Assembly: GCF_003732225.1 (NCBI RefSeq)
Contig: NZ_MOBJ01000011.1
Coordinates: 1 to 64,000 of the forward strand
DNA from: Pseudomonas brassicacearum
Lineage (GTDB): Bacteria; Pseudomonadota; Gammaproteobacteria; Pseudomonadales; Pseudomonadaceae
Length of the DNA stretch: 64,000 bases
Reading direction: 5' to 3'
A program made the translations under genes and the position numbers. Shown here one piece after another: positions 1-8,660 of this stretch (the first letter of the stretch is position 1; the number at the start of each line of letters is the position of its first letter). Below the pieces are notes generated by a model. It worked only from the letters and a program-made list of their open reading frames with translations, searched no databases and was not told the DNA's origin.

Positions 1-50
1 ATTTTCTAGGAAGCCCGGCGTGGACTCAAATGCTTAAGTGAACAGCATTA

Positions 51-87
51 CGCCAAGGTGTGAGCCTTGGCGGGCTTTTGTTTTTGC
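51..87 (+). terminator. Rho-independent terminator of an upstream gene
   Basis: A perfect 8-bp stem (CGCCAAGG / CCTTGGCG) with a 6-nt loop is followed by GGCTTTTGTTTTT. It points rightwards, so it most likely ends a plus-strand transcript that begins outside the window. Confidence 0.7.
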
Positions 88-107
88 ATTGTTCGGTCTA
101 TCGCCAG

Positions 108-186
108 GATCGCAGCCTGCGGCAGCTCCTACAGGGGTACGCAATTCCCGCGTAGGAGCTGCCGAAGGCTGCGATCTTTTGATCTT
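108..186. repeat. REP doublet (GATCGCAGCCTGCGGCAGCTCC family)
   Basis: Two inverted copies of the pseudomonad REP motif, GATCGCAGCCTGCGGCAGCTCC and its reverse complement with one mismatch, flank a spacer of about 20 bp. It lies directly downstream of the stop codon of sstT. The same family recurs near 12.8, 28.7, 56.0, 58.1 and 63.5 kb. No RAYT transposase gene is in the window. Confidence 0.9.
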
Positions 187-188
187 CG

Positions 189-1421
189 CTACGCCAGACG
201 CTGCGCCTTCTCGTCTTCACCCAAACACGCCGCCGCAGTAAACAGCACATCAGTGGAGGAGTTCAACGCGGTTTCCGCCGAGTCCTGCAGCACGCCGATG
301 ATGAAGCCGACAGCCACTACTTGCATGGCAATTTCGCTCGGAATGCCAAACAGGCTGCACGCCAGCGGAATCAACAGCAGCGAACCGCCGGCTACGCCCG
401 AAGCACCGCAGGCGCAGATTGCCGCCACCACACTGAGCAGCACGGCAGTCGGGATGTCCACGGCAATCCCCAGGGTGTGCACGGCCGCCAGGGTCAGCAC
501 GGTGATAGTAATCGCCGCACCGGCCATGTTGATGGTCGCGCCCAGCGGGATCGATACCGAATAGGTGTCCTCATGCAGACCCAAACGCTTGCTCAGCTCC
601 AGGTTGACTGGAATGTTCGCCGCCGAACTGCGGGTGAAGAACGCGGTGATTCCGCTTTCCCGCAGGCAGGTCAGCACCAGCGGATAAGGGTTGCGGCGCA
701 GCTTCCAGAACACGATGGCCGGGTTCATCACCAACGCCACGAACAGCATGCAGCCCAGCAGTACCGCCAGCAGGTGCAGATAGCCGATCAGCGCGCCGAA
801 GCCCGAGGTGGCCAGCGTGGAGGCGACCAGACCGAAGATCCCCAGCGGAGCAAAACGAATCACCAGGCGCACGATCACGGTGACGCCGTTGGACAGATCA
901 CCCAGCACAGTGCGGGTCGTTTCTCCGGCATGACGGATGGCGACGCCCATGCCGATCGCCCAGGCCAGAATGCCGATGAAGTTGGCATTCATCAGTGCGC
1001 TGACCGGGTTGTCGACCACGCTCAGCAGCAGGCTTTGCAAGACCTCGGTGATCCCGCCGGGAGCGCTGATCGCTACGTCGTGGGTCGATAGCACCAGGCT
1101 TGAAGGGAACAGTGTGCTGGCCACCACCGCGACCACCGCAGCGGCAAAGGTGCCCAGCAGATACAGGAACAGAATCGGCTTGATGTGGGTTTCCTGGCCA
1201 TGCTTGTGATTGGCAATCGAGGCCATCACCAGCACGAACACCAGAATCGGCGCGACGGCTTTCAGTGCCGAGACAAACACTTTGCCGATGAACGCGGTGG
1301 ACTTCGCCACGTCAGGCGCGAACAGCGCCAAAGCAATACCGGCGATCAGGCCAATAACGATTTGCGTGACCAGGCTGGTGCGTTTGAGTCGTTGCAAAAG
1401 AGCAGGCGGAACAGCAGTCAT
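189..1421 (-). CDS. sstT: Sodium/serine-threonine symporter SstT
   Basis: This is a 410-residue polytopic inner-membrane protein of the dicarboxylate/amino acid:cation symporter (DAACS) family. The sequence matches SstT, which imports serine and threonine with sodium. Visible features are the opening TSLVTQIVIGLIAGIALA helix, the re-entrant glycine/serine-rich hairpin FFTRSSAANIPVN near residue 260, and PLGATINMAGAAITITVL near residue 290, both typical of the transport core. Length is normal for SstT. The gene stands alone, with its 3' end against a REP doublet. The stop codon is TAG at 189-191. Confidence 0.93.
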   Translation of the reverse strand: MTAVPPALLQRLKRTSLVTQIVIGLIAGIALALFAPDVAKSTAFIGKVFVSALKAVAPILVFVLVMASIANHKHGQETHIKPILFLYLLGTFAAAVVAVVASTLFPSSLVLSTHDVAISAPGGITEVLQSLLLSVVDNPVSALMNANFIGILAWAIGMGVAIRHAGETTRTVLGDLSNGVTVIVRLVIRFAPLGIFGLVASTLATSGFGALIGYLHLLAVLLGCMLFVALVMNPAIVFWKLRRNPYPLVLTCLRESGITAFFTRSSAANIPVNLELSKRLGLHEDTYSVSIPLGATINMAGAAITITVLTLAAVHTLGIAVDIPTAVLLSVVAAICACGASGVAGGSLLLIPLACSLFGIPSEIAMQVVAVGFIIGVLQDSAETALNSSTDVLFTAAACLGEDEKAQRLA

Positions 1422-1746
1422 AGCGGTATCTCTGATTTTTTTTAAGGTGCTGAGAGTCGAGAAACCCGGTCAACAAAAAACGGGCAGGCTGACCGGGCAA
1501 GAGCACATTGCGTCATCAGCATCGGCGGGTGAGCAAGGTTGAATTTTTTTGCGGGCGCGGACTTTATCACAGCGTAGGCTGGATCCTTCAGGCCTGTGAC
1601 GATCTGCCGCCCGAGTGTTTAAGCGGATATGTCAGGTTCGTGCCGCGCTGTCGGGCACAGTCTGTTAAGCTTCGCCATCCTCTTTTTCATCTCCCCTCAG
1701 TGAGCCCTTGGGCTGTCGCTGGCGTTGTTGTTTTCTGGAGTTACCC
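1422..1746. other. Divergent intergenic region sstT / MFS gene
   Basis: These 325 bp separate two divergent genes. The only structure seen is a perfect 8-bp inverted repeat, CCCGGTCA at 1465-1472 and TGACCGGG at 1490-1497, which would lie in the sstT leader. No convincing sigma-70 promoter or gene was recognised. Confidence 0.5.
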
Positions 1747-2901
1747 ATGCTGTTGCCCATCCTGTTGTTGTCAGCTGCCGGTTTCACCGTGCTGACCACA
1801 GAATTCATCATTGTCGGTCTGTTGCCGTCGATTGCTCGCGACCTCGACGTCAGCGTGTCCCAGGCGGGACTGCTGGTGACCTTGTTTGCGTTTACCGTCG
1901 CTGCTTTCGGACCGTTCCTGACCGCGTACTTCGCGCGCTTTGAGCGTCGGCGTCTGTTTATCAGCGTGCTGATCATGTTCGGGCTGGCGAACACCCTGGC
2001 CGCCATGGCGCCGAATATTGGCGTGATGGCTGTGGCGCGGCTGATTTCGGCATTGGGGTTGCCGGTGTTCTGGGCGTTGGCCAGTGAAACGGCAGTGGAT
2101 ATCGTCGGGCCGGACTACGCTGGACGGGCGATTGCCAAGATTGGTTTCGGGATTGTCTGCGCGACCGTGTTCGGGATCCCCGTCGGTACGCTGATTTCCG
2201 ATGCGTTCGGCTGGCGCACGGCTTTCGGCATTCTCGCGGTGATTGCCTTTGCCAAGGCGCTGCTGCTGTTTATCTATTTGCCGAAAACCAACCTGCACAA
2301 CCAGCAGGTGAGCTTCCGTTCGCAGTTCAAGATTCTGCGCAGCCCGCTGATGCAAGGGCATGTGTTGTTGTCGATTCTGGTCTTCAGCGGGATGTTTACC
2401 GCTTACACCTACCTGGCCGACATCCTTGAGCGACTGGCCGGTTTCAACGGCACGGTGGTCGGCTGGTGCCTGATGGGCTTTGGCGCGGTCGGGTTGATTG
2501 GTAACTCGCTGGGTGGGCGCATGGTCGACCGCCATCCGCTGATCGCGTCGATGGTGTTCTGTGGCTTCATGATCGGCGGCATGGTGGCGCTGGTACCGAG
2601 TATTCACTCGACGTTGGGATTGGCGGCGGCGATGGGCATCTGGGGCGTGACTCAGGCCGCATTGTTCCTGGTCAGCCATGTGCGCTTGATGAAAGCCGCT
2701 CCGCAGGCGCCGGCCTTTGCCGCGTCGCTGAATATTGCCGGGGCCAATCTGGGGATTGGCTTGGGGGCGATGGTCGGTGGGCACGTGATCGACACCTTGG
2801 GCCTCGGTAGCCTGGGGTTTGCGGCAGCCGGTTTTATCCTGGTGTCGATTGTATTGGCGCTGTTGTTGATGAAGGTCAAAGCCCCGGCTGTTTGCGCCTG
2901 A
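1747..2901 (+). CDS. MFS transporter, drug:H+ antiporter-1 (AraJ/YdhP-like)
   Basis: A 384-residue major facilitator with about 12 predicted membrane helices. It opens with LPILLLSAAGFTVLTTEFIIVGLLP, the start typical of the AraJ/YdhP/NepI exporters (DHA1). The cytoplasmic loop between helices 2 and 3 (YFARFERRRLF) is the motif A region. ATG 1747 was chosen over an upstream in-frame TTG at 1708 because GGAG sits 6 nt before it and translation then begins at the first helix. Substrate is unknown. It converges with nhaR, with only 4 bp between the stop codons. Confidence 0.85.
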   Translation: MLLPILLLSAAGFTVLTTEFIIVGLLPSIARDLDVSVSQAGLLVTLFAFTVAAFGPFLTAYFARFERRRLFISVLIMFGLANTLAAMAPNIGVMAVARLISALGLPVFWALASETAVDIVGPDYAGRAIAKIGFGIVCATVFGIPVGTLISDAFGWRTAFGILAVIAFAKALLLFIYLPKTNLHNQQVSFRSQFKILRSPLMQGHVLLSILVFSGMFTAYTYLADILERLAGFNGTVVGWCLMGFGAVGLIGNSLGGRMVDRHPLIASMVFCGFMIGGMVALVPSIHSTLGLAAAMGIWGVTQAALFLVSHVRLMKAAPQAPAFAASLNIAGANLGIGLGAMVGGHVIDTLGLGSLGFAAAGFILVSIVLALLLMKVKAPAVCA

Positions 2902-2905
2902 GGCA

Positions 2906-3805
2906 TTAAAGAGCGGTAAACAACTCGCGTCGGGCACCTTCGGTAATGGCAACAATGCCGGGGTGCTTGACCTTGCGCTCCACCGAGATCGCGTAAAACG
3001 ACTCGGTCACCGCGTCGGTTTGCCCGATCAACTCGACGCCGTATTGGCGTTTCACCTCGTCGGCAATCACGCTCGGACCGATGAAAATCCCGCTGCCGGA
3101 TTGGCCAAACGCCTGCATCAGTGCGCTGTCATCGAACTCGCCAACTATGCGCGGCTGAATCTGCTGTTCGGCGAACCAGCGCTGTAAGCGATTGCGCACT
3201 ACGGTTTCCTGCCCTGGAATCAGCAGCGGAGCGCCGTGCAGGCAGCGTGGGAAGTCTTTGCCGTAGCGTTGTGCAAGCTCCTTCGTGGCGAAAAAACTGA
3301 TACCGCATTCACCGAGCTTCTGGCTGTAGCCCTTGATGTCCAGATGCGACGGCATCGGGCTGTCGGAGATCACCAGGTCCAGCCGCTGAATGGCCAGGTC
3401 GGCCAGCAAGCGTTCCAGTTTGTCCTCGCGGCAGGTAATGCGCAGCGGCTCACTCAATTCCATGGTCGGCGCGATCAGGCGATAGACGATGGATTTGGGC
3501 ACCACATCGGCGACGCCCACCCGAAACAGAATCTGCTGTTCATTGGGTTGTGCCCGCAGCATGGCCTCCAGTTCGCCGCCCAACTGAAACATCTGCTCGG
3601 CGTAGGGCAGCGTCTGACGCCCGGCCTCGGACAGCTCAAGTTGCCGACCGACCCGCTGAAACAACTCTATCCCGTAGGTTTGCTCCAGCAGGCTGATCTG
3701 TCCGCTGATGGTCTGTGGGGTCAGGTTCAGCTGCTCACAGGCACGCACGATGCTGCCGGTTTTGGCCACGACCCAGAAGTAATGCAATTGCCGATAATTG
3801 AGCAT
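2906..3805 (-). CDS. nhaR: LysR-type regulator NhaR
   Basis: This 299-residue LysR-type regulator carries an N-terminal winged helix-turn-helix (residues 1-60, LNYRQLHYFWVVAKTGSIVR) and a periplasmic-binding-like effector domain. The start LNYRQLHYFWVVAK and the stretch LTPQTISGQISLLEQ are characteristic of NhaR, which in enterobacteria activates the NhaA Na+/H+ antiporter in response to sodium. No nhaA is adjacent, so the target here is not shown by context. Length is normal. Confidence 0.85.
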   Translation of the reverse strand: MLNYRQLHYFWVVAKTGSIVRACEQLNLTPQTISGQISLLEQTYGIELFQRVGRQLELSEAGRQTLPYAEQMFQLGGELEAMLRAQPNEQQILFRVGVADVVPKSIVYRLIAPTMELSEPLRITCREDKLERLLADLAIQRLDLVISDSPMPSHLDIKGYSQKLGECGISFFATKELAQRYGKDFPRCLHGAPLLIPGQETVVRNRLQRWFAEQQIQPRIVGEFDDSALMQAFGQSGSGIFIGPSVIADEVKRQYGVELIGQTDAVTESFYAISVERKVKHPGIVAITEGARRELFTAL

Positions 3806-3937
3806 GTGCGCTGCCGATTCGTAAAAACCGAAGTATAGCTGCTAAAAATACGAATTTTCCTGAAGTGTTTGTCTCCTTAGAATGCCTCGCTATCGACGGG
3901 CCATTGCCTTGGCCAAGTCCGTTCTATCGAGGAAAGC

Positions 3938-4195
3938 ATGATGAAACTCAACTCCCTGACCGCCGCTTCGTTGCTGGTCCTCTCTGCACTGGTGCTGACG
4001 GGCTGTGATCAAGCCGAGAAAAGCGCCCAGCAACTGATGGGTAAAGCCGCCGAAACTGCCAAGCAGGCGATCGACGATACGCATAAGGCGGCAGAACAAG
4101 CGCTGAACGATGCCACCTCGAACATCGTCGGCAACAAGGAAAAGCCGGCTGGCGATGACAGCGAGAAGAAAGAAAGTTCGTCGCAGGAAATCTAA
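3938..4195 (+). CDS. Small outer-membrane lipoprotein, hypothetical
   Basis: An 85-residue protein with a signal peptide ending in the lipobox LTGC near residue 23 (LVLSALVLTGCDQAEKS). After the acylated cysteine comes a short alanine- and lysine-rich amphipathic helix (AQQLMGKAAETAKQAIDDTHKAAEQALNDA) and a charged tail. GAGGA at 3929-3933 supports ATG 3938 or the adjacent ATG 3941. Asp after the Cys would by the E. coli rule favour inner-membrane retention, but this rule is not strict in Pseudomonas. It lies 29 bp before terC and may be cotranscribed. No function was recognised. Confidence 0.8.
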   Translation: MMKLNSLTAASLLVLSALVLTGCDQAEKSAQQLMGKAAETAKQAIDDTHKAAEQALNDATSNIVGNKEKPAGDDSEKKESSSQEI

Positions 4196-4224
4196 TTCGT
4201 TTACCACCGAGCCAGGACTGACCC

Positions 4225-4980
4225 ATGGAATATCTTTTACAACTTGCTGCAAGCCCCACCGCCTGGGTCGCCCTGGCGACGTTGATCGTGATGGAAATCG
4301 TGCTGGGCATCGACAACCTGATCTTCATTTCGATCCTGACCAACAAACTGCCCGTGCAACACCGTGCCAAGGCACGCCGCATCGGTATCAGCATGGCCCT
4401 GGTTCTGCGTCTGGGCTTGCTGAGCACCATCGCGTTCATCGTGCAGCTGACTGAGCCGGTGATTGAACTGTTCAACCATGCGTTCTCCTGGAAAGACATG
4501 ATCCTGATCGCGGGCGGTCTGTTCCTGTTGTGGAAGGCAACCAGCGAAATCCATCACAGCATGAGCCCGTCGCCGGAGGACCCGAAGTCGCAAACGTCTG
4601 GCGTGACATTGGGCTTTGCCGCGGCAATCGGTCAGATCCTGATGCTCGATATGGTGTTTTCCATCGACAGCATCGTTACCGCTGTCGGCATGACCGAGCA
4701 CTTGCCGATCATGATCATCGCGGTGCTGGTGTCGGTGCTGGTGATGTTGTTGGCCGCTGAACCTCTGGCCAAATTCATCAACGACAACCCGACGGTGGTG
4801 ATGCTGGCTCTGGGCTTCCTGATCATGATCGGCATGACCCTGATCGCCGAAGGCTTCGGCGCCCACGTCCCGAAAGGCTACATCTATGCGGCCATGGCGT
4901 TCTCGGCAACGATTGAAAGCCTGAACATACTGTCGCGCCGGGTTCGGGAGAAACGGCTCGCTGCGCAAGCTGAAGCGTAA
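4225..4980 (+). CDS. TerC/YgdQ-family integral membrane protein
   Basis: This 251-residue protein has about seven membrane helices and the TerC hallmarks: EIVLGIDNLIFISIL in helix 2 and the matching MLDMVFSIDSIVTAVGM in the second half, acidic helices thought to bind metal ions. TerC proteins are linked to tellurite resistance and to manganese efflux or metal loading of exported proteins. Length and motifs fit the short YgdQ/YoaE-like form without CBS domains. It follows the small lipoprotein gene and is closed by a strong terminator. Confidence 0.88.
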   Translation: MEYLLQLAASPTAWVALATLIVMEIVLGIDNLIFISILTNKLPVQHRAKARRIGISMALVLRLGLLSTIAFIVQLTEPVIELFNHAFSWKDMILIAGGLFLLWKATSEIHHSMSPSPEDPKSQTSGVTLGFAAAIGQILMLDMVFSIDSIVTAVGMTEHLPIMIIAVLVSVLVMLLAAEPLAKFINDNPTVVMLALGFLIMIGMTLIAEGFGAHVPKGYIYAAMAFSATIESLNILSRRVREKRLAAQAEA

Positions 4981-4999
4981 GCGGTAAGGTAAAAACACA

Positions 5000-5042
5000 G
5001 CGGTCGTCTGCACTCGAAAGCGTGCAGGCGGCCGTTTTTTTT
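5000..5042 (+). terminator. Terminator after terC
   Basis: A long imperfect stem (CGGTCGTCTGCAC / GTGCAGGCGGCCG, one G-T type mismatch) with a short loop is followed by an eight-T run at 5034-5041. It is a textbook intrinsic terminator for the terC transcript. Confidence 0.88.
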
Positions 5043-5066
5043 GGGGGGGGATTTCAACCGGATCGA

Positions 5067-5237
5067 TCAGTGCGCCGTAGCGTGGTGTTGCACAGGTTTC
5101 CCGGCTTTGGCGGCGGCCGCAGGTTGAACAGGCGCGTGATGGTGTCTGCGGGTTATGCGCAATACCCCCCACAGCATCGCGGCCGCTACGGCTAGCCAGC
5201 CCCCGATCAGCATCAGGATTATCATCGTCAGGCTCAT
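5067..5237 (-). CDS. Single-span small membrane protein, hypothetical
   Basis: A 56-residue protein: a hydrophobic N-terminal helix (SLTMIILMLIGGWLAVAAAMLWGVL, residues 2-26), a short basic ITRRHHH stop-transfer patch, then an alanine/histidine-rich tail ending QHHATAH. The start is fixed by GGAGGAGG a few bases upstream on the minus strand; the reading frame is open further upstream but without a ribosome site. Histidine-rich small membrane proteins can bind metal, and the TerC neighbour makes this tempting, but it is only inference. Confidence 0.7.
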   Translation of the reverse strand: MSLTMIILMLIGGWLAVAAAMLWGVLRITRRHHHAPVQPAAAAKAGKPVQHHATAH

Positions 5238-5446
5238 CCGTGCCTCCTCCTTACCCTGCTTCGAGCACTTACTCTTTGTGAGGGGCAGTCTAGTCGCTGA
5301 TGTGTTGCAGGCAATTGACCAATAGTCGTGAGTCATCAACCAGTTCGCTCTATCAGCTGCACGCAACTGCCGTTAAAGGCTATACCGCTGCTATGATCAT
5401 AGTCGAAGCCGGGAGACCAATTGCCTGGCGCCTGAACAAGTGAGTG

Positions 5447-6124
5447 ATGATGTTGCCGGTATTTTCCCGATCCCGCTTCGCCTTGCTGGCAGCGGCCTGC
5501 GTCTTGAGCCTGGCCGGTTGTGCCGGGAGCGTGCAACCTGAAATCCAGCGTCTGCCAGAGCGCGTCGAGCTCAGTGGTATGCCGTTTTACCGTGGCGAAG
5601 CCTACCAAAGCGGGCCGCAATCCCTGGCGAGCATGCTGTCCCAGCAAGGCATCGTGATTACTCCGGGGCTACTCGACAAGCCGCTGCATTTGCCGGGCGC
5701 CGAGGCACAGTTGCAGCAAAACATGCAGGACCTGGCGCGTGAATACGGGATGGTCGTGTATCCGCTGGACAGCAATCTGCCGGCGTTGTTGACCCAGGTC
5801 GCGGCGGGTTACCCGGTGCTGCTGCGCTTCAGTGAGGGCTCGGCATTCTGGAAAGAGCCGAGGTACGCCATTCTTGCCGGCTACAACCGTCACAAGCAGA
5901 CAGTGCTGTTGCGTTCTGGAATGGATCGCCGCTTGTTGATGGACTTCAAGTCGTTTGAATCCGCTTTCCAGAACGCTGGTGGTTGGGCGGTGCTGATTCA
6001 GGCGCCGACCCAGATTCCGGCCAGGGTTGACCAGCAGCGCTGGCTCAAAGCCGCTGAAGATCTGGCACGGGCCGGACAGGAGCAGGCCGCAGCCAATGCG
6101 ACCAAAGCGCTGACAGTCCATTAA
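5447..6124 (+). CDS. Lipoprotein with a degenerate C39-like peptidase domain
   Basis: A 225-residue lipoprotein with signal peptide and lipobox LAGC (Cys25). The rest aligns with the C39-like papain-fold domain of pseudomonad secreted proteins: PFYRGEAYQSGPQSLASML, LPGAEAQLQQNMQDLARE, GYPVLLRFS, EPRYAILAGYN, and GGWAVLIQ. In active members the first motif reads QCGP, with Cys as nucleophile, and the later one reads HYAVV, with the catalytic His. Here these positions are Ser55 and Arg139, so proteolysis is unlikely. A short helical tail resembles part of a TPR. Three start codons are adjacent (GTG 5444, ATG 5447, ATG 5450), with no strong ribosome site to choose between them. Confidence 0.75.
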   Translation: MMLPVFSRSRFALLAAACVLSLAGCAGSVQPEIQRLPERVELSGMPFYRGEAYQSGPQSLASMLSQQGIVITPGLLDKPLHLPGAEAQLQQNMQDLAREYGMVVYPLDSNLPALLTQVAAGYPVLLRFSEGSAFWKEPRYAILAGYNRHKQTVLLRSGMDRRLLMDFKSFESAFQNAGGWAVLIQAPTQIPARVDQQRWLKAAEDLARAGQEQAAANATKALTVH

Positions 6125-6138
6125 TCGAGCCGAATAAA

Positions 6139-6197
6139 AAACGGCGCCTTGAGGCGCCGTCATCGATAAAGGCCCCGACTCACGTCGCGGGCCTTTT
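6139..6197. terminator. Pair of terminator hairpins between convergent genes
   Basis: The first is a perfect 8-bp stem ACGGCGCC-TTGA-GGCGCCGT (6141-6160), preceded by AAAAAA so that it has a T-run when read leftwards, serving pbpG. The second (6169-6197, AAGGCCC / GGGCCTTTTTT) ends in a T-run rightwards, serving the C39-like gene. Confidence 0.8.
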
Positions 6198-6206
6198 TTC
6201 GTACGC

Positions 6207-7148
6207 TTATTTGCCGGTCTGCGCCATGCCGCTACCTTGACGATGTTGCAGGTTTTTCTCGGCTTTGTAGTGCAGGGCAACACTCGGCGCAGAAGTGCTC
6301 TTGCCGGTTTCGACCCATTGACGAATCCGTCCGGCGTCTGCGAAGTGGGTGTATTTGCCGAAAGCATCGAGAATCACCAACGACACCGGGCGATTAGCCA
6401 TGCTCGTCACCAATACCAGGCAGTGGCCAGCCTGATTGGTAAAGCCGGTCTTGGTCAGCTCGATGTCCCAGTTGGCTTTGTTGATCAGGTGGTCGGTGTT
6501 GTGAAAGCCCAAGGAGTAGCTGGGCCTACGGAACGTCACGGTTTTTTCCTTGGTGGTGCTCAGTTGACTCAGCATCGGGTACTTGCGTGCCGCCTGGAGC
6601 AATTTACTCAGGTCGCGGGCCGTGGAAACGTTGTTGACCGACAGGCCGGTCGGCTCGACGTAATGGGTGCTGGTCATGCCCAGCACCTTGGCCTTGGCGT
6701 TCATTGCGGCGATAAAGGCCGCGTAACCGCCAGGGTAGTGGTGGGCCAGGCTCGCGGCGGCGCGATTTTCCGAGGACATGAGCGCAATCTGCAGCATTTC
6801 CCTGCGCGACAGTTCGCTATTGAGTTTGACTCGGGAGAACACGCCTTTCATTTCCGGGGTGTCGCTGATCGATACGGAAATGTACTCGTCCATGTTCAGC
6901 TTGGCGTCCAGCACGATCAGCCCGGTCATCAATTTGGTCACCGAGGCGATCGGCACGATCACGTCCGGGTTGCTGGCATAGATGACTTTGTTGGTTTGCA
7001 GATCGATCAGCATTGCGCTGCCGGAAGCGATGCGCAGATTTGAGGTGTCTCGGGGGGCTGCGATGGTTTCACGAGCATCGACGTTCGACGTGATGACACT
7101 GCCTGATAATGCAAAAAGAAGACTCAGGATGGAAAGACGGATTTTCAC
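6207..7148 (-). CDS. pbpG: D-alanyl-D-alanine endopeptidase PbpG (PBP7)
   Basis: A 313-residue periplasmic penicillin-binding protein of the S11 family that cleaves D-Ala-meso-DAP cross-links in peptidoglycan. All three active-site motifs are present: SVTK (Ser69-Lys72), SEN (126-128) and KTG (233-235). A signal peptide (IRLSILSLLFALSGSVITSNVDA) precedes the catalytic domain. I chose the GTG at 7148 because it places the signal peptide at the N-terminus; the frame extends 13 codons upstream to an ATG at 7187 but would put 13 polar residues ahead of the signal. No C-terminal amphipathic anchor is seen, which separates PBP7 from the DacA/DacC carboxypeptidases. Confidence 0.88.
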   Translation of the reverse strand: MKIRLSILSLLFALSGSVITSNVDARETIAAPRDTSNLRIASGSAMLIDLQTNKVIYASNPDVIVPIASVTKLMTGLIVLDAKLNMDEYISVSISDTPEMKGVFSRVKLNSELSRREMLQIALMSSENRAAASLAHHYPGGYAAFIAAMNAKAKVLGMTSTHYVEPTGLSVNNVSTARDLSKLLQAARKYPMLSQLSTTKEKTVTFRRPSYSLGFHNTDHLINKANWDIELTKTGFTNQAGHCLVLVTSMANRPVSLVILDAFGKYTHFADAGRIRQWVETGKSTSAPSVALHYKAEKNLQHRQGSGMAQTGK

Positions 7149-7357
7149 GCGAGTAGACTCGATAAATGTGGGTATACCGTTTTGCAACGGGCTGTTTCCA
7201 GAAAAGCGTTACATTTTATGAGCGTAGTTGAGGAACTGTCGAATGTTCTTCGGTGCGCAGATGAAACTCCCTGTTTTCGTCTAAAAAACGGGGGTTTACG
7301 ACGAACTGACGTCGTCTGACGGTTCGGCTGAGACTCGGCGTGATGCCTTAAGCAAAG

Positions 7358-7383
7358 AACCCCGCCAAATGGCAGGGTTTTTT
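7358..7383. terminator. Possible bidirectional terminator downstream of folD
   Basis: A stem ACCCCGCC-AAAT-GGCAGGGT with one mismatch is followed by TTTTTT rightwards; leftwards it ends in TTCTTTG. It lies between the folD stop and the pbpG start, and would act on the folD transcript. Confidence 0.55.
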
Positions 7384-7408
7384 GTCTGGCTTCAGGGGAA
7401 ATCTGCAC

Positions 7409-8263
7409 TTAGCTGTGCAGGGTTTCCGCTGCGTACAAGGTGTTTTCCAGCAGGCAGGCGCGAGTCATCGGGCCTACACCGCCGGGTACTGGAGTAATCC
7501 AGCCGGCGCGGGGCAGGGCGGTCTCGTAGACCACATCGCCCACCAGTTTGCCGTCTTCCTGGCGGTTGATGCCGACGTCGATGACGATGGCGCCTTCCTT
7601 GATCCACTCGCCTTTAACGAGACCTGGCTTGCCGGCGGCGACTACGACCAGATCGGCGCGACCGACGTGGCCGGCCAGATCCTTGGTGAAGCGGTGGGTG
7701 ACGGTTACGGTGCAGCCGGCCAGAAGCAGTTCCATCGCCATCGGACGACCGACGATGTTGGAAGCGCCGACGACCACTGCATCCATCCCGTAAAGATCGG
7801 CACCGGTGCTTTCCAGCAAGGTCATGATGCCTTTAGGGGTGCACGGACGCAGCAAAGGGATACGTTGTGCCAGGCGGCCGACGTTATAAGGATGGAATCC
7901 ATCAACGTCTTTATCCGGACGAATGCGCTCCAGCAATTTGGAGGCGTCCAGGTGTTCAGGCAGAGGAAGCTGCAGCAGTACGCCGTCGATGTTCGGGTCG
8001 TCATTCAGACGGTCGATCAGCTCGGCCAGGGCTTGCTGGGTGGTATCGGAGGGTAGGTCATAGGCTTGGGAGAGGAAGCCGACCTCTTCACAGTCTTTAC
8101 GCTTGTGCGAGACATAAACCTGAGAGGCGGGATCGCTGCCGACCAGGATCACCGCGAGGCCTGGCGTGCGCAGACCTTGCTGGCGACGCTCGGCGACACG
8201 TTTGGCGATCTGCTGGCGCAGGCTGGCGGCGATCGATTTGCCGTCGATTAGTTGTGCAGTCAT
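7409..8263 (-). CDS. folD: Methylenetetrahydrofolate dehydrogenase/cyclohydrolase FolD
   Basis: This 284-residue cytoplasmic enzyme interconverts 5,10-methylene-, 5,10-methenyl- and 10-formyl-tetrahydrofolate with NADP. Its motifs are intact: SQVYVSHKRKDCEEVG, with the catalytic Tyr and Lys near residues 50-54; GVLLQLPLPEHLD; the Rossmann segment VVVGASNIVGRP; and TPVPGGVGPMT near the C-terminus. Length is normal. The gene lies divergent to the tRNA cluster, in the order known around P. aeruginosa PA1796. Confidence 0.96.
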   Translation of the reverse strand: MTAQLIDGKSIAASLRQQIAKRVAERRQQGLRTPGLAVILVGSDPASQVYVSHKRKDCEEVGFLSQAYDLPSDTTQQALAELIDRLNDDPNIDGVLLQLPLPEHLDASKLLERIRPDKDVDGFHPYNVGRLAQRIPLLRPCTPKGIMTLLESTGADLYGMDAVVVGASNIVGRPMAMELLLAGCTVTVTHRFTKDLAGHVGRADLVVVAAGKPGLVKGEWIKEGAIVIDVGINRQEDGKLVGDVVYETALPRAGWITPVPGGVGPMTRACLLENTLYAAETLHS

Positions 8264-8395
8264 TGCGCGTGATTAACCATCGAGAGGGGGAAGAAAAGAG
8301 AACGCATTCTCGCATGTCAGAACGTGAGGGCAAAGGCGCTTGGTCTGCAAATTCCCCTAAGCCCTTTAATTAAATGAATTTTTTTCAAAAAAGAG

Positions 8396-8422
8396 TTGAC
8401 GACCTTCAGGCTCACCTATAAC
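8396..8422 (+). promoter_or_regulatory. Likely sigma-70 promoter of the tRNA cluster
   Basis: TTGACG at 8396-8401 is followed 15 bp later by TATAAC at 8417-8422 (or 17 bp later by TAACAT). It lies about 120 bp before tRNA-Arg, downstream of an AT-rich stretch (AATTAAATGAATTTTTTTC) that resembles an UP element. Position and orientation fit a stable-RNA promoter. Confidence 0.6.
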
Positions 8423-8543
8423 ATTCGTCGCACTTGTCGGGCACAGCCTAGCACTGGTTAAGAAGGTCGAGCAGAGTTGATGTCTAATTCGGTGAGACTG
8501 AAAGCACTTAGTTTGTAATCGTCCAAGAATACAGATTAACAAG

Positions 8544-8620
8544 GCGCCCGTAGCTCAGCTGGATAGAGCATCCGCCTTCTAAGCGGATGGTCGCAGGTTC
8601 GAGTCCTGCCGGGTGCGCCA
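8544..8620 (+). tRNA. tRNA-Arg (TCT)
   Basis: A 77-nt cloverleaf: acceptor GCGCCCG / CGGGTGC, D arm GCTCAGCTGGATAGAGC, anticodon arm TCCGC-CTTCTAA-GCGGA giving anticodon TCT, T arm GCAGG-TTCGAGT-CCTGC, and an encoded CCA. It is the first of three tRNAs between folD and tig. Confidence 0.97.
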
Positions 8621-8660
8621 TTAGGCAGCTTTGGCACAAGTAACGCAACATGGCAATATG

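Noticed and set aside
108..186. Could the scattered palindromes be a CRISPR array?
   Set aside because: Units are inverted pairs dispersed one or two at a time between genes, with no regular spacers and no cas genes; they are REP elements.
2906..3805. Assigning a sodium-antiporter operon role to the nhaR locus
   Set aside because: No antiporter gene is adjacent; only the regulator call is supported.
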